Below, piece after piece: positions 1-6,303 of a stretch of 9,633 bases of DNA. Under the pieces are notes generated by a model. The model saw nothing but the letters and a program-made list of their open reading frames with translations. It was not told where the DNA came from and did no database searches. The stretch covers positions 1 to 9,633 of the forward strand of contig JAGGDZ010000075.1 of assembly GCA_024648655.1 (NCBI GenBank), given 5' to 3'. Position numbers and translations under genes: made by a program. The DNA is from Chloroflexota bacterium. GTDB taxonomy: Bacteria; Chloroflexota; Dehalococcoidia; Lucifugimonadales; JADFKI01. How positions within the stretch are numbered: position 1 is the first letter of the stretch; each line of letters starts with the position of its first letter.

Positions 1-383
1 CGCCCGGCACACCGGAGCGGGCGGTTCAGGACCTCTTGCGCGCCACCGAGAACGACAACATCGAGGCAGCGTATGGCATGCTGTCCGCAGACCTGCTTGA
101 GAAGTGCCAACTCAAGGACTACGCGGACCGCGGCTATCGCTTCGACGATGACCGCGACATCCGCGCGACGCTGCGCGATGCCAAAATTATCGACGGCGTA
201 ACCTTCGTAGAGGTGCGGATAACGGAGTTCTACGGCGGCGGTCCGTTCGACAGCGGCGAGTCGTCCTATAATCTTCGTTACGCCTTGCGGCAGGAAGACG
301 GCGAGTGGAAGTTCACCGAATACCCATGGCCCTACGATTACTGCGACGAATCGGAAGAGCGCCGGCGCCGCTATGACCGCTAA
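1..383 (+). CDS. NTF2-like small protein, C-terminal part (5' end outside window)
   Basis: The reading frame is open to the left edge and ends at TAA 381-383. A TTG at 36 could be read as a start. However, the codons before it continue a sensible protein (PGTPERAVQDLLRATEND), so the gene most likely begins outside the window. The pattern of a helix such as 'ERAVQDLLRATENDNIEAAYGML', then mixed strands, then 'RQEDGEWKFTEYPW' near the end resembles NTF2-like/DUF4878-type domains, which are often secreted or lipid-anchored in bacteria. The C-terminus is very charged (DESEERRRRYDR). The signal peptide or lipobox that would settle its location is not in view. The next gene begins 79 nt downstream on the same strand. 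The function is unknown and the fold assignment is an inference from a weak pattern. Confidence 0.6.
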   Translation, partial: PGTPERAVQDLLRATENDNIEAAYGMLSADLLEKCQLKDYADRGYRFDDDRDIRATLRDAKIIDGVTFVEVRITEFYGGGPFDSGESSYNLRYALRQEDGEWKFTEYPWPYDYCDESEERRRRYDR

Positions 384-462
384 ATGACCGCTGCGCCCCG
401 ACAGTTAGCCTGATAACCTAGTCCGTCCATGTCAGCAACCTCGCTGCGAAAGGAAGCTATCT

Positions 463-2304
463 ATGCCTGTCGCCCTGCTTTTCGCATTCGGTATTCTCGG
501 TTCGATCATACCCATCGCGATTATTGCGCTGGTAGTCTATGGCATCATCGTCTGGAGACGCCGCGCCTCCGAGCAGGAGCAGGATGCCGATGATCCGGAC
601 CCCGGTATCGGCACGGTGCGCCGCCTGTACTTCTATGCAGTCACCTTCGTATCGCTCATTGCGGCGACGTCCGGAGTCGTGATGCTCTTGCAGTTTGTCC
701 TCGACGGCATCACAGGCGACAATCTGATTTCAGATTTCACTACAAGGCTTGCCGCCGGCGCGTCTCTCTTGATAGTAGGCACCCCCCTCTGGTACTTTCA
801 CTGGCGCTACATCCAGCGCGCCGTAGTCGAGCAGCCCGTGGAGACGCGCTCCATTCTCCGCAAGATGTATATCTACATCACGCTCGCCGTCGCAGGCAGC
901 ATCCTCATTTACACCGCCCTGAACGTGCTGAACTGGATATTTCGCGCGGACGACTTCAGCGGATACGACCTAGCCGCGCTCGTAATATGGGGGGCGGTGT
1001 GGAGCTTTCACTGGTTTATTGAAGAGCATGAAGGGCAGTCCACACCTGAAACCGTAGCGATTCGCCGCCTATACATCTACATCGCGTCCCTTGTTGGGTT
1101 GGTGATGCTCTCGCTCGGCGTAGGGCGCGTCCTGTACTTCGTTCTGCTGGAAGGCTACAACGCCCTGGTATCCACACCACTGCTCGGCGGTGTGCCCGGT
1201 CTGTGGCGTCCAGCCTTGCGTGAGATGCTATCGGTGGCAATCATAGGTGGAGGAATATGGGCGCTGCACTGGATATACATTGCCCGGCGCGACTACGACA
1301 GCGTGTTGCGACAGGTCTATCTGTACATCTTCGCTATCCTCGGCGGAGTTATAACGACGGTGTCCGCGCTCGGCATCATCATCCACGAATTTTTGACTTG
1401 GCTATTCGGCACATACGGCGCGGACACCGTCTCGCAGCACTTCGAGTTCCTGCCCGGCTCCGTCTCTACGCTCAGCGTCGGCGCAGCGCTCTGGGCATAC
1501 CACTGGTATAGAGTGCAGCATGAGGCGAGCGTGTCCGCCGGGACCACGCTGCCGGCGCGGCGCGCGTACACATATATACTGACGGTGATAGGAACCGGCG
1601 CGCTTGCGGTCGCCATATTCATGCTGACAAGTGCGGCGCTCAAGCTCATTCTGGCGAGCTTCGGCGATGTGGTAGTCGGCGGCGACCAGTGGAAGCGTCC
1701 GCTCATAAACATCATCACACTGGCAGTTCTGGGCGGTCCCCTCTGGGGCTACTACTGGAGGGATATACAGAGCCGTACCTTCGACATAGGCACGGACGAA
1801 AGACAGGCAACCTCACGACGCATATTTCTATTTGCCTTGCTTGGAATTGGTGTACTCGCGCTTCTGGGCAGCGTCAGCGCTATGCTTTTCTTTTTCCTGC
1901 GCGACCTGCTGGACGTCTCGCTTTCACTCGGCACATTGGGCGACATAACAGATCCAATCGCCGTCGTCGCAGCGGCGGCGGCATTCCTGCCGTACTACTG
2001 GGCGGTATATCGCGATGACCAGGACGCCGTACCGGAGACTGAACCCGATGCTGCGGAAGAACAGCGCTCCCGCAAACAGGTGACGCTCCTCGCCGCTGCT
2101 GGTGAAGATATACTCGCGCAGCAGATTCAAGAGGCGCTCGGCTATGAGATCGAACTGTTTCGCTGGGCGGACGCAGATGCCGCCATGCCTGCGCTCACCG
2201 ACGAAGGATGCACTGCCCTGGCGCAGGCAATCCTTGACGCCCCGGGCGACCATGTGCTGCTTATACCCGACGGCGACCGCCTGCGCGTCCTATCTTATGA
2301 TTAA
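463..2304 (+). CDS. Six-repeat DUF5671-type polytopic membrane protein with C-terminal soluble domain
   Basis: This is a 613-residue integral membrane protein of unknown function. It starts at ATG 463, with AAAGGA at 449-454 as the ribosome binding site. An N-terminal membrane segment (about residues 4-30) is followed by six homologous repeats at roughly 51-118, 131-188, 199-274, 281-352, 364-436 and 451-517. Each repeat opens with an R-[RKQ]-x-Y-x-Y-like motif (RRLYFYAV, RKMYIYIT, RRLYIYIA, RQVYLYIF, RRAYTYIL, RRIFLFAL). Each has two hydrophobic segments and closes with a W-x-x-x-W-like motif (LWYFHW, VWSFHW, IWALHW, LWAYHW, LWGYYW, LPYYW). This matches what is known of the DUF5671 presumed transmembrane domain, found in tandem in Chloroflexota. 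About 13 membrane helices are expected. Residues 537-613 form a soluble alpha/beta-like tail (RKQVTLLAAAGEDI to LLIPDGDRLRVLSYD) that I cannot assign. No catalytic motif is visible. The family call is from pattern and memory, not from a profile search. Confidence 0.85.
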   Translation: MPVALLFAFGILGSIIPIAIIALVVYGIIVWRRRASEQEQDADDPDPGIGTVRRLYFYAVTFVSLIAATSGVVMLLQFVLDGITGDNLISDFTTRLAAGASLLIVGTPLWYFHWRYIQRAVVEQPVETRSILRKMYIYITLAVAGSILIYTALNVLNWIFRADDFSGYDLAALVIWGAVWSFHWFIEEHEGQSTPETVAIRRLYIYIASLVGLVMLSLGVGRVLYFVLLEGYNALVSTPLLGGVPGLWRPALREMLSVAIIGGGIWALHWIYIARRDYDSVLRQVYLYIFAILGGVITTVSALGIIIHEFLTWLFGTYGADTVSQHFEFLPGSVSTLSVGAALWAYHWYRVQHEASVSAGTTLPARRAYTYILTVIGTGALAVAIFMLTSAALKLILASFGDVVVGGDQWKRPLINIITLAVLGGPLWGYYWRDIQSRTFDIGTDERQATSRRIFLFALLGIGVLALLGSVSAMLFFFLRDLLDVSLSLGTLGDITDPIAVVAAAAAFLPYYWAVYRDDQDAVPETEPDAAEEQRSRKQVTLLAAAGEDILAQQIQEALGYEIELFRWADADAAMPALTDEGCTALAQAILDAPGDHVLLIPDGDRLRVLSYD

Positions 2305-2317
2305 CTCCAACAGGCGA

Positions 2318-2346
2318 TTGACACTCCATCGCTCCTCGCCAATAAT
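2318..2346 (+). promoter_or_regulatory. sigma70-like promoter for the 134-aa membrane protein gene
   Basis: The -35 box TTGACA lies at 2318-2323 and the -10 box AATAAT at 2341-2346 (five of six matches to TATAAT), separated by exactly 17 nt. It sits in the gap after the DUF5671-type gene and ends 26 nt before the ATG at 2373. The downstream gene therefore probably has its own transcription start near 2353. Confidence 0.7.
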
Positions 2347-2372
2347 GAAATACAGGAGAAAGATTTACCTGA

Positions 2373-2777
2373 ATGCTGCCGACTTGGGTTCGAGTAATAT
2401 CAGTCGCCGTATTCGTCGTGTCGTTCGTTGTGGGGATGGCGCTGGTCTCGTGGTACGAAACCGGAGAAATAAGCAACGACACGACAATAGCGACACTGAT
2501 CGCCATCGTAGTCAAAGGCGAAGCCGTCTCGGTGGTGTCCGCAGCCATAGCAGGCGCGTTTGAAGGAGGCGTTTACATCGTGGTCATCGCTTACGAAATG
2601 GTCAAAAGAGGTTTCGATAGAGGACGTGCCGAAGGGCGATCCGAAGCGTATGAAGATGTCAAGAAGCTGAATGCCGACTACTACAAGCGCATGCAGGAAG
2701 CACGCGAACGCGGCGAAGAGTTCAACGAGCCTCCACCCTTAATCGACGCGGGGGAAAATGGTGAAGCGCAAGATTAG
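2373..2777 (+). CDS. Small membrane protein with charged coiled-coil EPPP tail
   Basis: This is a 134-residue protein of unrecognised function. The ATG at 2373 is immediately preceded by an in-frame TGA, so no earlier start is possible. The AGGAGA at 2354-2359 is 13 nt away, longer than ideal, and GAAAGA at 2358-2363 may serve instead. Residues 6-27 form a clear membrane helix. Residues 39-76 are hydrophobic and small-residue-rich and probably form one or two more. The last ~57 residues are cytosolic and highly charged: GRAEGRSEAYEDVKKLNADYY, then KRMQEARERGEEFNEPPP. This tail is strikingly like the translated broken gene at 6304-6465, so the two share a modular C-terminal segment. The gene converges on the channel gene with 27 nt between the stops. 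It ends with TAG, which shows that amber is an ordinary stop codon here. The tail could be an assembly or partner-binding coiled coil, but this is an inference. Confidence 0.8.
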   Translation: MLPTWVRVISVAVFVVSFVVGMALVSWYETGEISNDTTIATLIAIVVKGEAVSVVSAAIAGAFEGGVYIVVIAYEMVKRGFDRGRAEGRSEAYEDVKKLNADYYKRMQEARERGEEFNEPPPLIDAGENGEAQD

Positions 2778-2804
2778 CGAGAAGCCCTATGCGCCACCCC
2801 TATC

Positions 2805-3941
2805 TCACGGGCGCGTAGGCGGCACAGGTGGAATCGGCGGCGCTTCCGGCACAGTTCCGTTTTCCGAAGGGAACACCAGCTTCCGCACCGGGTAGTTAAT
2901 CTCGATGCCTTCGGCAGTCAGGCGCGAGTGAATCACTTTCACAAGGTCGCTCGTCAGGTAAAAGCTCCCCAGCCTGTCGGTAGCCTGCACGAACACCCAG
3001 AAGCTGATGTTCGAGTCTCCAAACTCCTCGAAACCGAACCACGGCTCATCATCTACCGCGTACTCGGATTCGCTGACCAGCTCCTGCGATGCCTCACGCA
3101 CCACGCTCTCTACCACGTTCAGGTCCGAATCGTAGCTCACGCCGCAATAGACCAGCACGTTCATCGCCGGCTCGGGACTGTAGTAGTTCGTAACGATGCT
3201 GTTCGCCATCTGCGAATTGGGGATAATCACGAGGTTGTTGAACATCGAACGAATCTTCGTGCTGCGCCATCCGACCTCTACTACATAACCCGATGGCCCC
3301 CCTTGCAGCTCGATGTAGTCGCCGGTATTCAGTTCACCCTCAGTCACGACATAGGTGCCGGCGAAGAAGTTGGCGAGCGTCGGCTGCACTGCCAGCGCGA
3401 CCGCCAAGCCACCAATGCCCAAACCCGCGAGTATCGGGCTTATCGGAATGTTCAGCACCGACAGCGCCATCAGAAAGCTAAGCGAATAGACCAACAGCGG
3501 CATAATGCGCTTAAGGGGAGGCAGCAGCCTGTCGTCCAGTTCCGTTTCGGTCGTTATAGCGATCTTCTGAATGTACCAGGTCAGCGCCGCATCCAGAAGA
3601 TGGTAGATGAGGTACGCCACTTCCGCGATTATCACGACCAGCCAAGCGCGGAGCACATAGTCTTGGTAGCCCGTTATCAACTCGTAGCGTGGGCTGTCGA
3701 GACTCGTCAGAATCAGCAGGGCAACGAACAGCCCGGACAGCGCAATGAACAGCACGACGGGTCCGCGCGTCACGTTCAGTAACTCTTCGTCGAGTGTGCC
3801 GGGTATGCGGCTGGCTATGCGCGACAGAAACACTCGAAAGACTATGTTCGCAACACCGGACGCAAGCAGGAATACCACGAACACTATCGCAGCGCTCAAT
3901 GCTCCGCCCCATTCCGACTGGGGTATAAACGGTGGCAGCAT
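2805..3941 (-). CDS. MscS-family mechanosensitive ion channel
   Basis: A 378-residue small-conductance mechanosensitive channel, expected to release solutes from the cytoplasm during hypo-osmotic shock as a homoheptamer. The start is ATG (complement of 3939-3941) with GGAAGGGA (complement of 3947-3954) as the ribosome binding site. Five membrane segments are visible at about residues 14-37, 60-81, 98-120, 146-163 and 168-198. The last carries the MscS pore helix signature (LAGLGIGGLAVALAVQPTLA followed by NFFAGTYVV). The beta domain follows, with a GDYIELQGGPSGYVVEVGW-type segment and the family hallmark IPNSQMANSIVTNY at 240-253. The alpha/beta domain ends with GIEINYPVRKLVF at 345-357. A proline-rich tail closes the protein (PEAPPIPPVPPTRP). 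It has two more N-terminal helices than E. coli MscS and lies between that and the larger MscK-type proteins in size. It lies downstream of the comEA-like gene on the same strand, but the 192-nt gap argues against tight coupling. Confidence 0.96.
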   Translation of the reverse strand: MLPPFIPQSEWGGALSAAIVFVVFLLASGVANIVFRVFLSRIASRIPGTLDEELLNVTRGPVVLFIALSGLFVALLILTSLDSPRYELITGYQDYVLRAWLVVIIAEVAYLIYHLLDAALTWYIQKIAITTETELDDRLLPPLKRIMPLLVYSLSFLMALSVLNIPISPILAGLGIGGLAVALAVQPTLANFFAGTYVVTEGELNTGDYIELQGGPSGYVVEVGWRSTKIRSMFNNLVIIPNSQMANSIVTNYYSPEPAMNVLVYCGVSYDSDLNVVESVVREASQELVSESEYAVDDEPWFGFEEFGDSNISFWVFVQATDRLGSFYLTSDLVKVIHSRLTAEGIEINYPVRKLVFPSENGTVPEAPPIPPVPPTRP

Positions 3942-4090
3942 CTATATCCCTTCCATATTGCATCCTGTATTGTTCATCAGATTTGAGAGCTCCGCTAGGC
4001 TCTGTGGGCATTTTCGCCATTCTTACTCTGGGCAGAAATCCGGAATCATCGACATTTACGATTTACACATACCGGCCTGTTTATGGTACT

Positions 4091-4119
4091 CCGGATTCCC
4101 ACCTTCGCGGAAACGACGG
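4091..4119. repeat. Degenerate REP-like hairpin element
   Basis: The segment from CCGGATTCCC to ACGACGG resembles, from memory, a repeat widespread in bacterial intergenic DNA, whose usual form can be drawn as ATTCCCGC-CTTC-GCGGGAAT. In this copy the stem ATTCCCAC/GCGGAAAC pairs at only five of eight positions, so it looks decayed. It lies in the gap between the comEA-like stop and the channel gene. An 8-nt inverted pair (AATCCGGA at 4037-4044 and TCCGGATT at 4090-4097) flanks the stretch on the left. No second copy is visible in the window, so the repeat call rests on recall alone. Confidence 0.4.
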
Positions 4120-4133
4120 ATGGAATTTCAAAC

Positions 4134-4769
4134 TTATTCTACGGTTACGAGTTCGCGTATCTTCTCGACGGTGCCTATCCCGATACCGTTCACATCCAGT
4201 AAGCCGTCCACGCTTGTGAATTCGCCGTTTGCCTCTCTGAAACTTATTATTGCCTGCGCCCTCACATCGCCGATGCCCGGCAAGGTCTTAAGCAGTTCCA
4301 CATCCGCGCTGTTCAGGTCAACCTCACCATTTTCGCGTCGAGCATCTTGTACCGCCGCTGCGGATTCGGCGTTCTCACCGGGCTTGGGTAATCCTGTGAA
4401 GGATGATAGAGTTTCGCCTCGTTCCGGAATGTGCCAGTGGTCCTCGTCCTGAACGATCGCCGCCAGGTTCACCGCGGTTAAGTCCGCCTCAGCGGATGCG
4501 CCGCCTGCCAGCAGCAGAACATTCGCCAGGCGGCTGCCTGCGTCAGCCATATACACACCCGGATTAACAACCGCTCCGCTCAGGTAAACTCCCACTCGCG
4601 CCTCAGGCTGATTACTCGCGTTAGCCGTCGCGGGTGCAGAGGTCGGGACAATTTCCACGACCTGAGTACCGCTCGCAGGTGCGCTGGGCCAGACAGTCAT
4701 CGCTGCCCCGCCTGCGATCGCAAGCACAATCAGAATGCCCAGTAGGATATGAGTGGAATTCAGCTTCAT
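4134..4769 (-). CDS. ComEA-like protein: membrane anchor, SLBB domain and helix-hairpin-helix DNA-binding domain
   Basis: A 211-residue protein of the ComEA family, whose members bind double-stranded DNA outside the cytoplasmic membrane and feed it to the ComEC channel during natural transformation. The start is ATG (complement of 4767-4769) with GGAG six to nine bases upstream. Residues 7-27 form an N-terminal membrane anchor or signal, followed by a Ser/Ala/Pro/Thr-rich linker (about 28-57). Residues 58-117 form an SLBB-type beta-grasp domain (VGVYLSGAVVNPGVYMADAG, then VLLLAGGAS and AVNLAAIVQD). Another linker leads to the C-terminal tandem helix-hairpin-helix, residues 149-211, with the hallmark VDLNSADVELLKTLPGIGDV and the second hairpin VNGIGIGTVEKIREL. 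The domain order and length match ComEA. No comEC gene follows within the window, where one is often found, so a role in DNA uptake is inferred only from the family. Confidence 0.9.
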   Translation of the reverse strand: MKLNSTHILLGILIVLAIAGGAAMTVWPSAPASGTQVVEIVPTSAPATANASNQPEARVGVYLSGAVVNPGVYMADAGSRLANVLLLAGGASAEADLTAVNLAAIVQDEDHWHIPERGETLSSFTGLPKPGENAESAAAVQDARRENGEVDLNSADVELLKTLPGIGDVRAQAIISFREANGEFTSVDGLLDVNGIGIGTVEKIRELVTVE

Positions 4770-4799
4770 GCCAACTCCATGTGCGAGTTAAACAGCACA

Positions 4800-4829
4800 A
4801 ATATGACGCAACCCGGCTTCAGGTGTCAA
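4800..4829 (-). promoter_or_regulatory. sigma70-like promoter for the comEA-like gene
   Basis: Read on the - strand, a perfect TTGACA (complement of 4824-4829) is followed 18 nt later by CATATT (complement of 4800-4805), which matches TATAAT at four of six positions. Transcription would start near 4793, giving a leader of about 25 nt before the ATG at 4769. It lies back to back with the pheS promoter, with about 50 nt between the two -35 boxes. Confidence 0.6.
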
Positions 4830-4878
4830 GAGTATGATTCGATCTCCGCGCTCGTTCAGCCGACGCCCTCTCTCTTCC

Positions 4879-4908
4879 TTGACCGCCTTCCGAACCAATA
4901 CCTATAAT
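4879..4908 (+). promoter_or_regulatory. sigma70-like promoter for pheS
   Basis: The -35 box TTGACC lies at 4879-4884 and a perfect TATAAT -10 box at 4903-4908, separated by 18 nt. Transcription is expected to begin near 4915, leaving an untranslated leader of about 79 nt before the pheS ATG. The leader shows no T-box motif, no clear terminator hairpin with a T-run and no Phe-rich leader peptide. Attenuation control of the kind known in enterobacteria is therefore not supported. Confidence 0.75.
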
Positions 4909-4993
4909 TGACACCAGACACATCACAATGCGGCATGGTCAATTCTCCGATTGTCGCACTTAGGTCTTCCACCAACTCTCGAAAGGTAAAACC

Positions 4994-6052
4994 ATGCCCG
5001 AAACCTCCAGCGTCAGTCACGTCGAATCAGCCAGAGCCACCGCCCTTGCCGAACTCGCCGCCGCCGAGACGGATGAGCAGATCGAAGCGTGGCGCATCGC
5101 GTGGCTCGGGCGGCGCGGGCAACTGACACAGGTGCTGCGCGGGATACGCGACCTCTCACCGGACGAGCGCCGCAGCGTGGGCGCGGCCGCCAACCGCGCG
5201 AAGAATGTCCTTGAGCAGAGCCTTGCCCAGCGGCAGGGCGACCTGGCTCGCGCGAAGTCAGAAGCTGAAGACCTCGCGGACGCTATCGATGTAACTCTCC
5301 CCGGCTGGCCCACGCCAATCGGCGGACTCCACCCTACCACGCAGATGCTGCGCGAGATATGCGACGCATTCGCCTCGATGGGTTTCGATGTCGTGGAGGG
5401 CCCCGAAGTAGAGTGGGACCTCTACAATTTCGAGATGCTCAACATTCCCAAGGGGCACGCCGCACGCGACATGTGGGCGACCCTCTGGGTTGATGAGCCT
5501 GACAAAGATGGGGATTACCCGATGCTCATGCGAACGCAGACCTCACCCATGCAGATTCGCACGATGCAGGAGCGCAAGCCGCCCGTCCGCGTCGTCGTGC
5601 CGGGCAAATGCTACCGTTATGAAGCGACCGACGCCACTCATGAGTGGCACTTCTATCAAGTAGAGGGCTTGGCGGTTGACAGAGGCATCACCTTCGCAGA
5701 TCTCAAGGGCACGCTCTACGAGTTCGCGCGCCGCATCTTCGGCGAAGAGCGTCAGGTACGCTTCCGCTGCGACTACTTCCCCTTCGTCGAGCCGGGCGTG
5801 GACATGTCCATCTCCAACTTCAAGGACCCGAAGACCGGCAAGCGCCCGATAAATCGCGACGAAGACTGGATTGAAATCCTCGGCGCGGGCATGGTGCATC
5901 CCAAAGTCCTCGAAGGCGTCGGACTCGACCCGCAGATATATACAGGCTTCGCCTTCGGCATGGGCCCGGAGCGCATCGCAATGCTCAAGTACGGCATTGA
6001 GGACATCCGCCTCTTCTACTCGAACGATCTGCGCTTCCTAAACCAGTTCTAG
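4994..6052 (+). CDS. pheS: Phenylalanyl-tRNA synthetase alpha subunit
   Basis: A 352-residue catalytic subunit of the alpha2beta2 cytoplasmic enzyme that activates phenylalanine with ATP and transfers it to tRNA-Phe (EC 6.1.1.20). The start is ATG 4994, with GAAAGG at 4981-4986 seven bases upstream. Residues 1-95 form the N-terminal coiled coil that contacts tRNA, including the typical WLGRRGQLTQVLRGI at 37-51. Class II motif 1 begins at GGLHPTTQMLREICDAF (110-126). Motif 2 spans RTQTSPMQIRTM (180-191) to the RYEATDATHEWHFYQVEG segment (208-225). Motif 3 is GFAFGMGPERIAMLKYGIED (318-337), followed by the usual C-terminal FYSNDLRFLNQF. A320 corresponds to the Ala294 that shapes the Phe pocket in the E. 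coli enzyme. The HEWHFYQ variant replaces the commoner HSPxFHQ and, as I recall, is seen in other bacterial PheS proteins. The length is normal. The gene ends in TAG, and the partner pheT begins unusually far away (458 nt). Confidence 0.98.
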   Translation: MPETSSVSHVESARATALAELAAAETDEQIEAWRIAWLGRRGQLTQVLRGIRDLSPDERRSVGAAANRAKNVLEQSLAQRQGDLARAKSEAEDLADAIDVTLPGWPTPIGGLHPTTQMLREICDAFASMGFDVVEGPEVEWDLYNFEMLNIPKGHAARDMWATLWVDEPDKDGDYPMLMRTQTSPMQIRTMQERKPPVRVVVPGKCYRYEATDATHEWHFYQVEGLAVDRGITFADLKGTLYEFARRIFGEERQVRFRCDYFPFVEPGVDMSISNFKDPKTGKRPINRDEDWIEILGAGMVHPKVLEGVGLDPQIYTGFAFGMGPERIAMLKYGIEDIRLFYSNDLRFLNQF

Positions 6053-6303
6053 CCGTAGGAGGCTTGCGTGGGAAACTCGTCGCCAGGGCTGTTCGAACCC
6101 AATTCCGGATGGCAAACACTTACCTGCTTATGCTTGGGCTATTCACCATTGCCAATGCCGCGACATTCACACTGGATGCGACTCACTGGCACGGCAGAAT
6201 AGATATGGTAGTCTATTACCATAGCTTGGTAAAACATTTCGGAGGCGCTGCCACCCTATAAATTCCGAAAGCGGCTTTGGTAACCGAAGCATGGAGGATA
6301 ACG
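6053..6303 (+). other. Left part of the pheS-pheT gap: possible short ORFs and a dyad, no assigned gene
   Basis: A consensus AGGAGG at 6057-6062 directly follows the pheS stop. It is ideally placed for a GTG at 6068, which opens a 44-codon frame (MGNSSPGLFEPNSGWQ...) ending at TAG 6200-6202. In another frame an ATG at 6109 opens 50 codons to 6261 (MANTYLLMLGLFTIANAATF...) with a hydrophobic start but no ribosome binding site. Neither product resembles a family I know, and they overlap, so at most one is real. A perfect 7-bp inverted repeat TATGGTA-N6-TACCATA lies at 6204-6223 with no T-run after it. A TATAAA at 6257-6262 precedes the next gene fragment but lacks a well-spaced -35 box. I regard this stretch mainly as decayed or spacer DNA. 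Confidence 0.35.

Noticed and set aside
2778..2814. Bidirectional terminator between the convergent 134-residue gene and the channel gene (GCGCC at 2791-2795, GGCGC at 2810-2814)
   Set aside because: The stem is only 5 bp with a 14-nt loop and no T-runs on either side. It is too weak to annotate.
2928..3782. Long open frame of 284 codons on the + strand opposite the MscS channel gene
   Set aside because: It is an antisense shadow of the channel gene. Its composition (rich in Arg, His, Gln) is typical of a reversed high-GC frame and has no family features.
3745..4452. 235-codon + strand frame crossing the channel start, the intergenic gap and the comEA-like gene
   Set aside because: It is rich in Ser and Pro with no motif, and it overlaps two well-supported - strand genes.
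4915..4993. T-box or leader-peptide attenuator ahead of pheS
   Set aside because: The leader is only about 79 nt with no T-box core motif. The one short frame (4928-4963, MRHGQFSDCRT) has a single Phe codon, and no terminator follows.
6257..6262. TATAAA as a -10 box for the broken small gene
   Set aside because: The nearest -35-like sequence (TTGGTA at 6226-6231) is 25 nt away, outside the workable spacing.
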